64,000 nucleotides of DNA. Source: Amorphoplanes digitatis. GTDB lineage: Bacteria > Actinomycetota > Actinomycetes > Mycobacteriales > Micromonosporaceae. The notes under the pieces are model-generated. The model made no database searches and was not told the DNA's origin. It worked only from the letters and a program-made list of their open reading frames with translations. Below are positions 25,591-33,409 of this stretch, in pieces. Each line of letters begins with the position of its first letter. Positions within the stretch are counted from its first letter, which is position 1. Location: positions 558,001-622,000 of the forward strand of contig NZ_JACHNH010000001.1 in assembly GCF_014205335.1 (NCBI RefSeq), read 5' to 3'. Made by a program: the position numbers and the translations under genes.

Positions 25591-26520
25591 CTAGCTGCCG
25601 GTCAGGCCCCAGCGCTTGCGCAGCGCGTTGTCGGCGGCGTTGAAGAGCACGTCAATCAGGATGCCGATCACCAGCACCACGATGATGAACGAGATGACCA
25701 GTGCGGCCTCGTTGAGGTCGCGGGCCTGCTGCATGCGTACGCCGATGGAGAGCGCACCCGGCACGATGACCAGCAGCTCGCCGGCCATCAGGCTGCGCCA
25801 GGAGAAGGCCCAGCCCTGCTTGAGGCCGGAGATGAACGACGGCAGCGACGCCGGCAGGATCAGGTAGCGGTACCTCGAGAGGCCGTTCATGCCCAGCACC
25901 TGCCCGACCCGCAGCCAGGTACGCGGCACGTAGTCGATGCCGCTGATCAGGCCGTTGGCCACCGAGGGTGCGGCGCCGATGACGACAACGAACATGATGG
26001 CGCTCTCGCTGATCTGGAAGAGCAGGATCGCGAGCGGGAACCACATGATCGACGGCATGGTCTGCAGGCCGGTGATCAGCGAGCCGATCGCGGCCCGCAG
26101 CGGCGCGAAGCGGGAGACCGCGGCGCCGATGACCGTGCCGATCAGCACGGCGAGCCCGAAGCCGGTCACGGCCCGGATCATGGTGATGCGGACGCCCTCC
26201 CAGAATTCGGCGGTGGTGATCACCGAGCGCAGCTCGTCGAAGACCACGGCCGGGCCGGGCAGCACGTACTCGGGCTTCCACTGCGCCCAGACGACGATCT
26301 GCCAGGCCAGCACGACGATCGCGATCGCCAGCAGCTTGGGCCACGCGCTGCGCCAGATCCGGCGGCCGAGCGCGCCCTTCTCATCACGGCCGCCGAGCTC
26401 GAGGGCGTCGAGGCCGGTGACGCGGTCCGCCGCGGCGTCGCTGACCGGCGCGGCCGGCGGCGGGGCGTCCTGGGTGACGCCCTCGAGGCCGGCGCGGGCC
26501 GACGGGTACTTAATTGGCAT
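25591..26520 (-). CDS. ABC transporter permease, SsuC/TauC/NrtB family
   Basis: A 309-residue inner-membrane permease with about six helices. It has the coupling-loop EAA-like segment RVGQVLGMNGLSRYRYLILPASLPSFISGLKQGWAFSWRSLM typical of sulfonate/taurine/nitrate importers, shown in the protein's C-terminal third. Its start overlaps the end of the ATP-binding gene by 11 bp. Substrate is not fixed by sequence; the linked Rrf2 regulator suggests a sulfur compound. Confidence 0.88.
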   Translation of the reverse strand: MPIKYPSARAGLEGVTQDAPPPAAPVSDAAADRVTGLDALELGGRDEKGALGRRIWRSAWPKLLAIAIVVLAWQIVVWAQWKPEYVLPGPAVVFDELRSVITTAEFWEGVRITMIRAVTGFGLAVLIGTVIGAAVSRFAPLRAAIGSLITGLQTMPSIMWFPLAILLFQISESAIMFVVVIGAAPSVANGLISGIDYVPRTWLRVGQVLGMNGLSRYRYLILPASLPSFISGLKQGWAFSWRSLMAGELLVIVPGALSIGVRMQQARDLNEAALVISFIIVVLVIGILIDVLFNAADNALRKRWGLTGS

Positions 26521-27292
26521 GGCGGGCGACCTCCGCGCGGAGCCGGTCGGTGATCTCGGCGGCCTGGGCGGAGACCTCGGGGGAGTCGATGCGCCGGGGG
26601 CGCTCGTGCTCGATGGGGAAGTCCTCGATGACCCGGCCGGGCCGGCTGCTGAGCAGGATGACCCGGTCGCCGAGCCGGACGGCCTCGCGCACGTTGTGCG
26701 TGACGAACAGGACGGTGAGCTCCTGCTCGCGCCAGATCCGCTCGAGCTCGTCGTGCAGGATGTCGCGGGTCATCGCGTCCAGGGCACCGAACGGCTCGTC
26801 CATCAGCAGGATGTCGGCGTTCTGGGCCAGCGCGCGGGCGAGCGCCACCCGCTGGCGCATGCCGCCGGAGAGCTCGTGCGGCCGCTTGTGGCCGAAGCCC
26901 TTCAGGCGGACGACCTCGAGCAGCTCCTCGGCGCGCCGGCGCCGCTCGGCCCGGCCGACGCCGCGCAGCCGCATCGGCAGCTCGACGTTGCCCAGGACCG
27001 AAAGCCAGGGGAAGAGGGCCGCCTCCTGGAACATCAGCGAGACGTGCCGGCCGCCGATGTCGAGGGTGCCGCCGCTGATCTTGTCGAGCCCCGCGACCAG
27101 CGATAGCAGCGTGCTCTTGCCGCAGCCGGAGGCGCCCAGCAGACACACGAACTCGCCCTTGGCCACGGTCAGGGAGACCCGGTCCAGGGCGAGCAGGGCG
27201 TTGCTTCCGGTGCCGTACCGCTTGGAGACGTCGTCGATGCGGACCACCGCGTCCCGGTCGGTACGGGTGCCTGTGGCTTCCAGAATGCTCAT
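26510..27292 (-). CDS. ABC transporter ATP-binding protein, SsuB/TauB family
   Basis: A 260-residue ATPase with Walker A GASGCGKST, Q-loop FQEAALFPW, signature LSGGMRQRVALARAL, Walker B ILLMDEPFGALD and H-loop VTHNVREAV. The FGALDAMTR sequence is typical of nitrate/sulfonate/taurine systems. It energises import with the overlapping permease and the upstream binding lipoprotein. Confidence 0.92.
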   Translation of the reverse strand: MSILEATGTRTDRDAVVRIDDVSKRYGTGSNALLALDRVSLTVAKGEFVCLLGASGCGKSTLLSLVAGLDKISGGTLDIGGRHVSLMFQEAALFPWLSVLGNVELPMRLRGVGRAERRRRAEELLEVVRLKGFGHKRPHELSGGMRQRVALARALAQNADILLMDEPFGALDAMTRDILHDELERIWREQELTVLFVTHNVREAVRLGDRVILLSSRPGRVIEDFPIEHERPRRIDSPEVSAQAAEITDRLRAEVARHAN

Positions 27293-27310
27293 GGCAACTC
27301 CCAGGTGGGG

Positions 27311-27341
27311 CCGGCCGGGCCCGCGTGGCGGGCCCGGCCGG
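27311..27341 (-). promoter_or_regulatory. Intercistronic hairpin between the binding-protein and ATPase genes
   Basis: A perfect 14-bp stem (CCGGCCGGGCCCGC against its complement) with a 3-nt loop sits between the lipoprotein stop (27348) and the ATPase start (27292). There is no T-run. It most likely stabilises the upstream mRNA or causes partial termination, which would raise binding protein over transporter. Confidence 0.6.
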
Positions 27342-27347
27342 GGTTGA

Positions 27348-28412
27348 TCAGGAGGAGGCGGCGGCGTCGCTGATCGCGGGCTGCCCGTCGGCCTTGAGCA
27401 GGTCGTTGAGCGGGCCGAGGTCGTAGATGCCCTTGAGGTCGACCGGCTTGAGCAGGCCGACGTCCTGTGCGTGCTGGGCGCTGGTGTACAGCGAGGAGGC
27501 GATCGGGTCGATGGTGAACGTCAGGTTCTTGAACGAGGCGGCCAGGATCTCGTCCTTGAGCGGCTTGCCGGACAGGGCGGCGAGCTGCTCGTTGGCGGCC
27601 TTCTGCGCGCCGGCGTTGTCGGTCTTGATGTACTTGACCGCGGCGAGGTGGCCGGCCAGCAGCTTCTTCACCGTCTCCGGGTACTTCTTCAGGAACTCCT
27701 GCTTGACGATCAGGTGGGTGGTGACGAACTGACCGTTCGGCCACAGGGTCTTCTCGTCGACGAGCAGCTTGCCCTTGGACTCGATGATCATCCGGCTCAG
27801 GTTGGGCTCCGGGACCCAGGCGCCGTCGATCGCGCCCTGCGCGAACGCCTGGAGCGCCGTCGCGTTGTCCTGCGGCAGGATGGAGACGTCGCCGCCGCCC
27901 TGCTGGTCGGCGTTGAGGCCGTTCGACTTCAGCCAGGCGCGCAGCGCGACGTCCTGGGTGTTGCCGAGCTGCGGGGTGGCGATCTTCTTGCCCTTGAGGT
28001 CGGCCGGGGTGTTGATGCCCTGCTTGACGACCAGGCCGGCGCCGCCGGAGGTGCTGCCCGCGATGATCTTCAGCGCGGTGCCCTTTGAGGTGGCCCAGCC
28101 GTTGATGGCCGGGTTCGGGCCGATGTAGGTGGCGTCGATGGCGCCGGAGAAGAGCGCCTCGATCGCGGCCGGGCCGGCGTTGAAGGTCTTCGGCTCCAGC
28201 TTGGTGTTGCCCAGGGCCTGCTGGAACAGGCCGTTCTTGACCCCGATCAGGGCCGGCGCGTGGGTGATGTTGGGGAAGTAGCCGAGCCGGATCGCCGACG
28301 CCTCGCTCGACGCGGAGGCGGCGTCGTCGCTCTTGCCGCAGGCGGCGAGGGCGGTGGCGGAGAGCAGGGCACTGGCGGCTAGGGCAAGCACACGGAGACT
28401 GCGGGAGCTCAT
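27348..28412 (-). CDS. ABC transporter substrate-binding lipoprotein, SsuA/NrtA-like
   Basis: A 354-residue lipoprotein. The signal peptide ends in the lipobox ALAACGKS, so Cys is lipidated. The mature part has the sulfonate/nitrate-binding NMT1/SsuA fold: IRLGYFPNITHAPALIGVKNGLFQ, GAIDATYIGPNPAI and GSTSGGAGLVVKQG. I chose the ATG at 28412 (AGGAG 6 nt upstream); a GTG two codons earlier overlaps that box. It follows the Rrf2 gene in the same operon. Confidence 0.9.
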   Translation of the reverse strand: MSSRSLRVLALAASALLSATALAACGKSDDAASASSEASAIRLGYFPNITHAPALIGVKNGLFQQALGNTKLEPKTFNAGPAAIEALFSGAIDATYIGPNPAINGWATSKGTALKIIAGSTSGGAGLVVKQGINTPADLKGKKIATPQLGNTQDVALRAWLKSNGLNADQQGGGDVSILPQDNATALQAFAQGAIDGAWVPEPNLSRMIIESKGKLLVDEKTLWPNGQFVTTHLIVKQEFLKKYPETVKKLLAGHLAAVKYIKTDNAGAQKAANEQLAALSGKPLKDEILAASFKNLTFTIDPIASSLYTSAQHAQDVGLLKPVDLKGIYDLGPLNDLLKADGQPAISDAAASS

Positions 28413-28420
28413 GCTCACTC

Positions 28421-28849
28421 CTATTTCGTCGTCAAGGTGGTGGAGGGAATCGCGGAAACGGTGAGTTCGGCCAGCGTGCGGTGGTTCACGACACCCTTGA
28501 TGGCCTCCTCCACCGCGAGCCAGACGTCCTTGAGCCCGGTGGCGACACCGTGGTAGGTCGTGGTCGTGGTGGGCAGGCCCCGGACCGTGGTGAGTGCGCC
28601 GCCGACGGCGCGGACCACATCGCCGACGGTGATCTCCTCGGCCGGGCGGGCCAGGGCGTACCCGCCGTCGACGCCCCGGTGGCTGTGCAGCAGGCCGGCG
28701 CGGCGCAGGTCGAGCAGGATGCCCTGGAGAAAGCTGAGCGGGATGTCCTGTGCCGCCGCCAGGGTGGCGGCCTTGACCAGACGGGGATGGTCGGCAGCGA
28801 CCGCCAGCATTGCCCGGACGGCGTAGTCCGTGCGCGCCGAGACGTACAT
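28421..28849 (-). CDS. Rrf2-family transcriptional regulator (non-Fe-S type)
   Basis: A 142-residue winged-helix regulator: YVSARTDYAVRAMLAVA, IPLSFLQGILLDLRRAGLLHSHRG and GGYALARPAEEITVGDVVRAV. It contains no cysteine at all, so it cannot bind the Fe-S cluster of IscR/NsrR and resembles CymR-type sulfur regulators instead. It is the first gene of the transporter operon, so it probably autoregulates and senses a metabolite or partner protein. ATG at 28849 with GAGAGGA upstream. Confidence 0.88.
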   Translation of the reverse strand: MYVSARTDYAVRAMLAVAADHPRLVKAATLAAAQDIPLSFLQGILLDLRRAGLLHSHRGVDGGYALARPAEEITVGDVVRAVGGALTTVRGLPTTTTTYHGVATGLKDVWLAVEEAIKGVVNHRTLAELTVSAIPSTTLTTK

Positions 28850-28885
28850 GGGGATGTCCTCTCGGTCCGGTGTTCCGCTACCCTG

Positions 28886-28906
28886 CCATCTCTATCTGAT
28901 AGATGG
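28886..28906. promoter_or_regulatory. Palindromic candidate Rrf2 operator
   Basis: The core CTATC-T-GATAG (28892-28902) is a perfect inverted repeat, extended by CCATCT and ATGG flanks. It lies 37-57 bp upstream of the Rrf2 start, in the only promoter region of this operon, and stands out as AT-richer than its surroundings. Binding by the Rrf2 protein is inferred from position. Confidence 0.55.
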
Positions 28907-29077
28907 GAATAGTGGACGAGGTTGGTGAGCGTCGTCAACCCCCAACCGCATGGTGAGAAGGCCGCGTCACCCGCCCTGGGGAATCCGGAAGAGGGCAGCG
29001 ATCGGTGCAGATCTATGTGAAGAGGGCGCGGGGAGACACGCGCGAGGCGGCGCCGGTGGGCCGGAGCTGACGAAGGT

Positions 29078-29455
29078 CTACAGGCCGGCGGCCGCGAGCG
29101 TCCAGGCCATCGCGGCCTCGAGCAGGGCCTTCGCGCTGGTCTCGTCCCCCTCGGACATCCGCAGCACCCGCGCCGGCACGTAACCCGCGGGGTCCAGCTC
29201 GCGGAGCCAGGCGGCGGCCATGGCGGTCTGGTTGGCCGCCTCGAAGACGCTGACCAGGGCCGCCGCGGCGGCGAGCCGGCGCCGGACCAGCCGGTCCGGC
29301 AGGCGCGCGGCCGCGAACCAGGACTCGAACTCGTGCACCGAGCCGGCTCCGGCCACGTACGCCGTGAGCTCCGGGCCCAGCGTGGTTACGCAGAGATCCG
29401 CATCGTCGTTGACGGGATTCGTGAATACAGGACGATCCAGAATCGCTGCGGTCAT
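29078..29455 (-). CDS. Hypothetical protein, 125 aa, downstream of the SIR2-like gene
   Basis: Starts MTAAILDRPVFTNPVNDDAD and has a helical C-terminal half (RLAAAAALVSVFEAANQTAMAAAWLREL). I do not recognise a family. It lies 56 bp after the stop of the SIR2-like gene on the same strand, so it may be the last gene of that operon. There is no strong ribosome-binding site, and it may be an independent housekeeping gene. No membrane segment or signal peptide. Confidence 0.6.
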   Translation of the reverse strand: MTAAILDRPVFTNPVNDDADLCVTTLGPELTAYVAGAGSVHEFESWFAAARLPDRLVRRRLAAAAALVSVFEAANQTAMAAAWLRELDPAGYVPARVLRMSEGDETSAKALLEAAMAWTLAAAGL

Positions 29456-29511
29456 ACCTAGAGACGCTACCGCCTCCCGGCCATCGCGGCGACGCGCGCG
29501 GGCGGTAGGCG

Positions 29512-31620
29512 CTAGGAGCGCAAAAAGAGAGCCGACACGCGGGCGGCCAGAAGATCGAGCACCGGGCGCCCGTCCTCGATCGCCGCCACGAACGCCGCCC
29601 AGGAGTCGAGCATGAAGTCCGCGGTCTCCAGCACCGGCTCGTCGTTGAGGTACGCGGGCAGCAGCAGCGCGTTCTGGAACAGCCAGGGCACGTAGCTGCC
29701 CTCGACGTCCCAGCCCGGCAGGTCGCGGGTCCGGTGCAGATGCCGGCGCAGCTCCTCCTCCGACGACCAGCGCAGCATGTGCGCGTCGTGCTTCAGGCTC
29801 TTGATGTACGGGTTGTAGAGATGGCCCGGCCCCAGCCCGAAGGTCTGCCGCCACTGCGCCCACAGGATCGCCTCGTCGCGTCCGCCCAGCGTCATGACGT
29901 CGTCGGTCGCGCTCTCCAGCAGCATGCTGTTCAGGTACGGCCACAGCGTCAGCGGGGTCAGCAGCCGGTTCGCGTCCGTGCGCAGCACCGACTGGACGAT
30001 CGGCCAGGCGTTCTTCTCGAGCTCGTCCCACGACGTCAGGTTCGGCACCGCCTTCACCGCCGCCAGCAGGCTGTACAGCGACGGGTTGTGCTCGCCGTAG
30101 AAGGTGCGCGCCACCGACCACGGGTCGGTCGGGCGCAGCAGCGACTCCGGCGACATGTCCGCCGGCTGGCGCTGCACCTGGTCGAGGAACTCCGAGAGGC
30201 TGACGAACTCGCGGACCGCGCCGTGGCCGGTGTGCGAGATCCAGCGGTCCAGGTCGGCGCGGAACTCGGCCGCCGCGTCGAAGTCGCGGGAGCCCACGTC
30301 GTCGATGCAGACCCGCACCTCGACGCCGAGCCGCGCCAGCGCACCGGCGACGAACGCCTGCACCATGTGGATCACCGAGGCCCGCGAGCGCAGCCGGACC
30401 GGCCAGAGCAGCCGGATCGGGCCGGAAAGGACGCGCTGCTGGTTGATCCAGCCGAACCGGCGCTCGAGCTGCAAAAGCAGGCCGGGCACGTCGCGCGGCG
30501 GCTGGGTGCCGGCCTGCGAGACGAGCTGCCGCTCCCAGCTGTGGTGCCGGACCCGGTGCCGCAGGCCGGTCGCGCGCGGCGGCACGGGCACCTCGGCCCG
30601 CTCGGCCAGCGCGGGGAAGAGTCGCTCGGAGTCGACACCCGGGAAGCACTCGACGGGTACGCCGATCACCTCGCGCAGCCGCTCGGCGGTGCTCAGCGCG
30701 GTGGCCGCGTCGGGCTCGTTCAGGGCCCAGAGCACGCGCACGGGCCGGTACCGGGCGACCACCGCGATGGCGGCCGTCACCATGCCCGACCAGTCGCTGC
30801 TGGCGAGGACGCAGATCGTGTCGCCGCGGATCAGCTCGGCCGTCGCGGCGATCAGCGGCTCGTTGTCCGAGATGTTCGCCGGGTCGTGCAGCAGCCGCGG
30901 GCCGCGCACGTGCAGCGTCGGGCGCCAGAAGCCGTGCAGGTGGAAGACCCGCACCGCGCCGTCGGCGCCGCCGGTGCCGCCGTAGCTGCCGCGCGAGTCC
31001 AGCGGCAGGCTCACCGCCCGGCCGCGGGCCGACCGGATCGCGATCTCCAGCAGCGGGTCGAAGTTCGTGGTCAGCACGCGGTGGTCGAAGGCCTCCGGCA
31101 CCTGGGCCAGAAGGTGGCCCAGCGCCTGCACGCCGCGCGGCAACTGCCAGGAGAAGCGGTCGTTCTCGACGCCCTCGCCGACACCGCGCTCCACGCGCTG
31201 GCCGAGGCCGTGCGTCGCCAGCGGCGACTCCATCGGGTCCGGCGCCGCGTACGCCTTCAGCACGGCCTGCTGCGCGATCACGTCGAACGCACCGGCCGAC
31301 ACCCAGTCGGTGAAGACCCGCCGGTACGCGCGGTAGACGTCGATCGGCTGCCCGCCGACCAGTTCGGCGCGCGCCTGCTCCAGCGCCCGCTCGAGTGCGC
31401 CGTCGTCGTTGCGCCCCGCCGCGAAGCTGTCCGCGATCTCCAGGACGCCGTGCACCCGCGGTATGACGCCCGCGGTGACGCCGGAGCCGAGCAGCAGGGT
31501 GATCTGATCGACGCCGCGCAGACTCGCCGTGAGCCGGTCCAGCAACAACGTCTCGCCGGCACTCAGCCCCTCGGCCGGGTCACTGAGCTCATCCCTGGTG
31601 GTGAACCCGGGCTCGCTCAT
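29512..31620 (-). CDS. SIR2-like domain protein, probable NAD-dependent effector
   Basis: A 702-residue protein whose first ~300 residues resemble the SIR2-like fold of antiviral NADases: TLLLGSGVTAGVIPRVHG (nucleotide-binding loop), HRVLTTNFDPLLEIA (TNxD motif) and VFHLHGFW (candidate catalytic His). The remaining ~400 residues are not recognisable, mostly helical, with no membrane segment; they may sense a trigger or oligomerise. The ATG overlaps the stop of the caspase gene (ATGA). With an EACC1-like gene and a caspase in the same operon, the likely role is in a conflict system acting on NAD or on protein targets. Catalytic activity is inferred. Confidence 0.75.
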   Translation of the reverse strand: MSEPGFTTRDELSDPAEGLSAGETLLLDRLTASLRGVDQITLLLGSGVTAGVIPRVHGVLEIADSFAAGRNDDGALERALEQARAELVGGQPIDVYRAYRRVFTDWVSAGAFDVIAQQAVLKAYAAPDPMESPLATHGLGQRVERGVGEGVENDRFSWQLPRGVQALGHLLAQVPEAFDHRVLTTNFDPLLEIAIRSARGRAVSLPLDSRGSYGGTGGADGAVRVFHLHGFWRPTLHVRGPRLLHDPANISDNEPLIAATAELIRGDTICVLASSDWSGMVTAAIAVVARYRPVRVLWALNEPDAATALSTAERLREVIGVPVECFPGVDSERLFPALAERAEVPVPPRATGLRHRVRHHSWERQLVSQAGTQPPRDVPGLLLQLERRFGWINQQRVLSGPIRLLWPVRLRSRASVIHMVQAFVAGALARLGVEVRVCIDDVGSRDFDAAAEFRADLDRWISHTGHGAVREFVSLSEFLDQVQRQPADMSPESLLRPTDPWSVARTFYGEHNPSLYSLLAAVKAVPNLTSWDELEKNAWPIVQSVLRTDANRLLTPLTLWPYLNSMLLESATDDVMTLGGRDEAILWAQWRQTFGLGPGHLYNPYIKSLKHDAHMLRWSSEEELRRHLHRTRDLPGWDVEGSYVPWLFQNALLLPAYLNDEPVLETADFMLDSWAAFVAAIEDGRPVLDLLAARVSALFLRS

Positions 31621-32888
31621 CGGACCGCCTGAAGGGACTGCCACAGCTCGCCGGGCCGCTCGGTGAAGACCTGTCTCGGTGTGTGGCGGCTGGCGATCAG
31701 GGCGCCGTGGTCCAGGAACTCCTCCAGCTCGCCGGCGCGCCAGCCCAGGTAGCCGACGAACACCCGCATCGCGTCCACCGCGTCGGTCAGGTCCGCGGGC
31801 GCCGCCGAAAGGGCCATCGTGCCGAGCCGGTCGCGTACCGGAGTGAAGCGCATCGGCTGGCTCGCGCCGGCCCGCAGCAGCGTGACCACGATGTAGCCGT
31901 CGCGGGCCACCGGCCCGCCGTCGAAGAGCGCCACCGGGTGGTGCAGCAGCGGCCGCCAGGCGCCGGGGAACTCGTCCGGGATCTCGCCGGCGGGCCGGGT
32001 GACGCAGACGCCGGCCGCGCCGGTCTGGTTGTGCCGCAGCACCAGGATCGCGCTCTGGCCGAGGTCCTCGTCGACGAACCAGGGCGCCGCGTAGAGCACG
32101 CTGCCGGCCAGGTTGTGCCGCGGCGCCGCCGGGTTGTGCACCAGCGGTATCTCGCCGCCGGCGTCGCGGGCGCGCAACTCCGGCCGCTCGAAGCCGCGGC
32201 GCAGCATCGCCCGGCGCACCGTGCGCCAGATCGTGTGGACGGTGAGGGTCGCCGGGGTCGCCTCCGGGGGAGCGGGGCGCAGGCCGTCGCGCAGGAGCCG
32301 GATCAGCTCGCCGGTGAAGGCGGTGTACGCCTCGCCGCGGGGCGCCATCGCCGGGCGGTTCGCGGGCGCGGACACCAGCAGGCAGGTGCCCTCGGCCTCG
32401 GCCTTGTCGGCGACGAAGTCGGTGCCGGTTCCGTCGCCGCCGAACTCGGCGCCGGCCCGGCCCGAGTAGCAGCAGTCGAGGATGACCAGCCGGCGGCGGG
32501 CCCGGGTGTCGGCGACCGCGCGGCGGATCCAGTCGTACGGCACGCCGCGCTCGTACGGCACTTCCGGGTCGCAGCCGGGCAGGCCGAGGATCAGGTTGTC
32601 GTCGTCGGCGTCGACCAGGCCATGCCCGGCGAAGTAGACGAGCAACAGCCCGGCGCTCCCGGTCGCGGCGGCGGCCTTGCGGATCGCCCGGCTCACCTCG
32701 GCCGGCGACTCCGGGTCGAGCAGCACGTGGCAGTTCTCCGCCGGGACACCCCATAAATCTTCGTGTTGCAGCAGATCACGCAGATCGGTCACATTGCGCC
32801 GGGCGGCCGGCAGCGTGAACAGCCGGCGGTACTCCGAAACACCGATCAGGACGACCTGGGATGCGGCCGGGTCCGCGACGTCACTCAT
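31617..32888 (-). CDS. Caspase-family protease fused to an AlgH/UPF0301-like domain
   Basis: A 423-residue protein. Residues ~10-230 form a caspase-like domain with LLLVYFAGHG (His89) and VILDCCYSG (Cys140), the catalytic dyad of bacterial metacaspase-like proteases. Residues ~265-420 match the AlgH/YqgE (UPF0301) fold: SVLYAAPWF, AILVLRHNQTGAAGVCVTRP, ALFDGGPV, RVFVGYLGWRAGELEEFL and the terminal VFTERPGELWQSL. I know AlgH as a stand-alone protein, so a caspase-AlgH fusion is unusual. Its start lies 6 bp after the EACC1-like stop and its stop overlaps the SIR2-like start. Confidence 0.85.
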   Translation of the reverse strand: MSDVADPAASQVVLIGVSEYRRLFTLPAARRNVTDLRDLLQHEDLWGVPAENCHVLLDPESPAEVSRAIRKAAAATGSAGLLLVYFAGHGLVDADDDNLILGLPGCDPEVPYERGVPYDWIRRAVADTRARRRLVILDCCYSGRAGAEFGGDGTGTDFVADKAEAEGTCLLVSAPANRPAMAPRGEAYTAFTGELIRLLRDGLRPAPPEATPATLTVHTIWRTVRRAMLRRGFERPELRARDAGGEIPLVHNPAAPRHNLAGSVLYAAPWFVDEDLGQSAILVLRHNQTGAAGVCVTRPAGEIPDEFPGAWRPLLHHPVALFDGGPVARDGYIVVTLLRAGASQPMRFTPVRDRLGTMALSAAPADLTDAVDAMRVFVGYLGWRAGELEEFLDHGALIASRHTPRQVFTERPGELWQSLQAVR

Positions 32889-32894
32889 GGGTGA

Positions 32895-33248
32895 TTACTG
32901 CCGTTCGCGCTGCTGGAGCTCGGTCAGCGCGGCGGCAAGGTCGGTGTGTCCGCCCGCCTCTATCCGGGTGACGGCGCCGTCCGCGGCGGTGTGCGTGATC
33001 GTCACGGCGGGCACGGGCCGGCGGGAGTCGCGCCAGCTGGCCACGGCGAGCGCGAGCTGGCCGGCGGAGAGGCCGGTGCCGATGATCAGCGTCAGGACGT
33101 CGAGCACGGTGCCCATCGACTCGGGGTCGGCCAACGGCGCGCGGGTCAGTTCGCCGTCGACGCGTACCGCCTGCTCCCGGCGTAGCCAGCGGTACAGCGA
33201 CTCGGCGTCCTCGGTCGACTCGCACTCCACGCGCAACCGTACCGGCAC
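32895..33248 (-). CDS. EACC1-like (effector-associated constant component 1) small protein
   Basis: A 117-residue protein with an N-terminal ferredoxin-like strand pattern and LYRWLRREQAVRV, then MGTVLDVLTLIIGTGLSAGQLALAVASW, then basic DSRRPVPAVTITH and a short C-terminal helix. This order (LYRWL, Gly-rich hydrophobic helix, basic strand) is that of EACC1 proteins, described next to caspases and trypsins in predicted NTP-dependent conflict systems. It likely couples sensing to the downstream caspase. GTG start at 33248 with GGGGAG upstream; first gene of the operon. Confidence 0.78.
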   Translation of the reverse strand: MPVRLRVECESTEDAESLYRWLRREQAVRVDGELTRAPLADPESMGTVLDVLTLIIGTGLSAGQLALAVASWRDSRRPVPAVTITHTAADGAVTRIEAGGHTDLAAALTELQQRERQ

Positions 33249-33409
33249 AGTCTTCGCTCCCCGTCGACGATGGTGTGATCGGACGCGACAGGATATCGAA
33301 GCATTTACCTGACGTCACGGACTCACTACGCCAAACCCGGTGTCCGCGTTCGAGGACGTTGTACAGCCGCACGCGTCAACGGCCACCTCGGCGGGTTAGA
33401 TTCTCTGGT

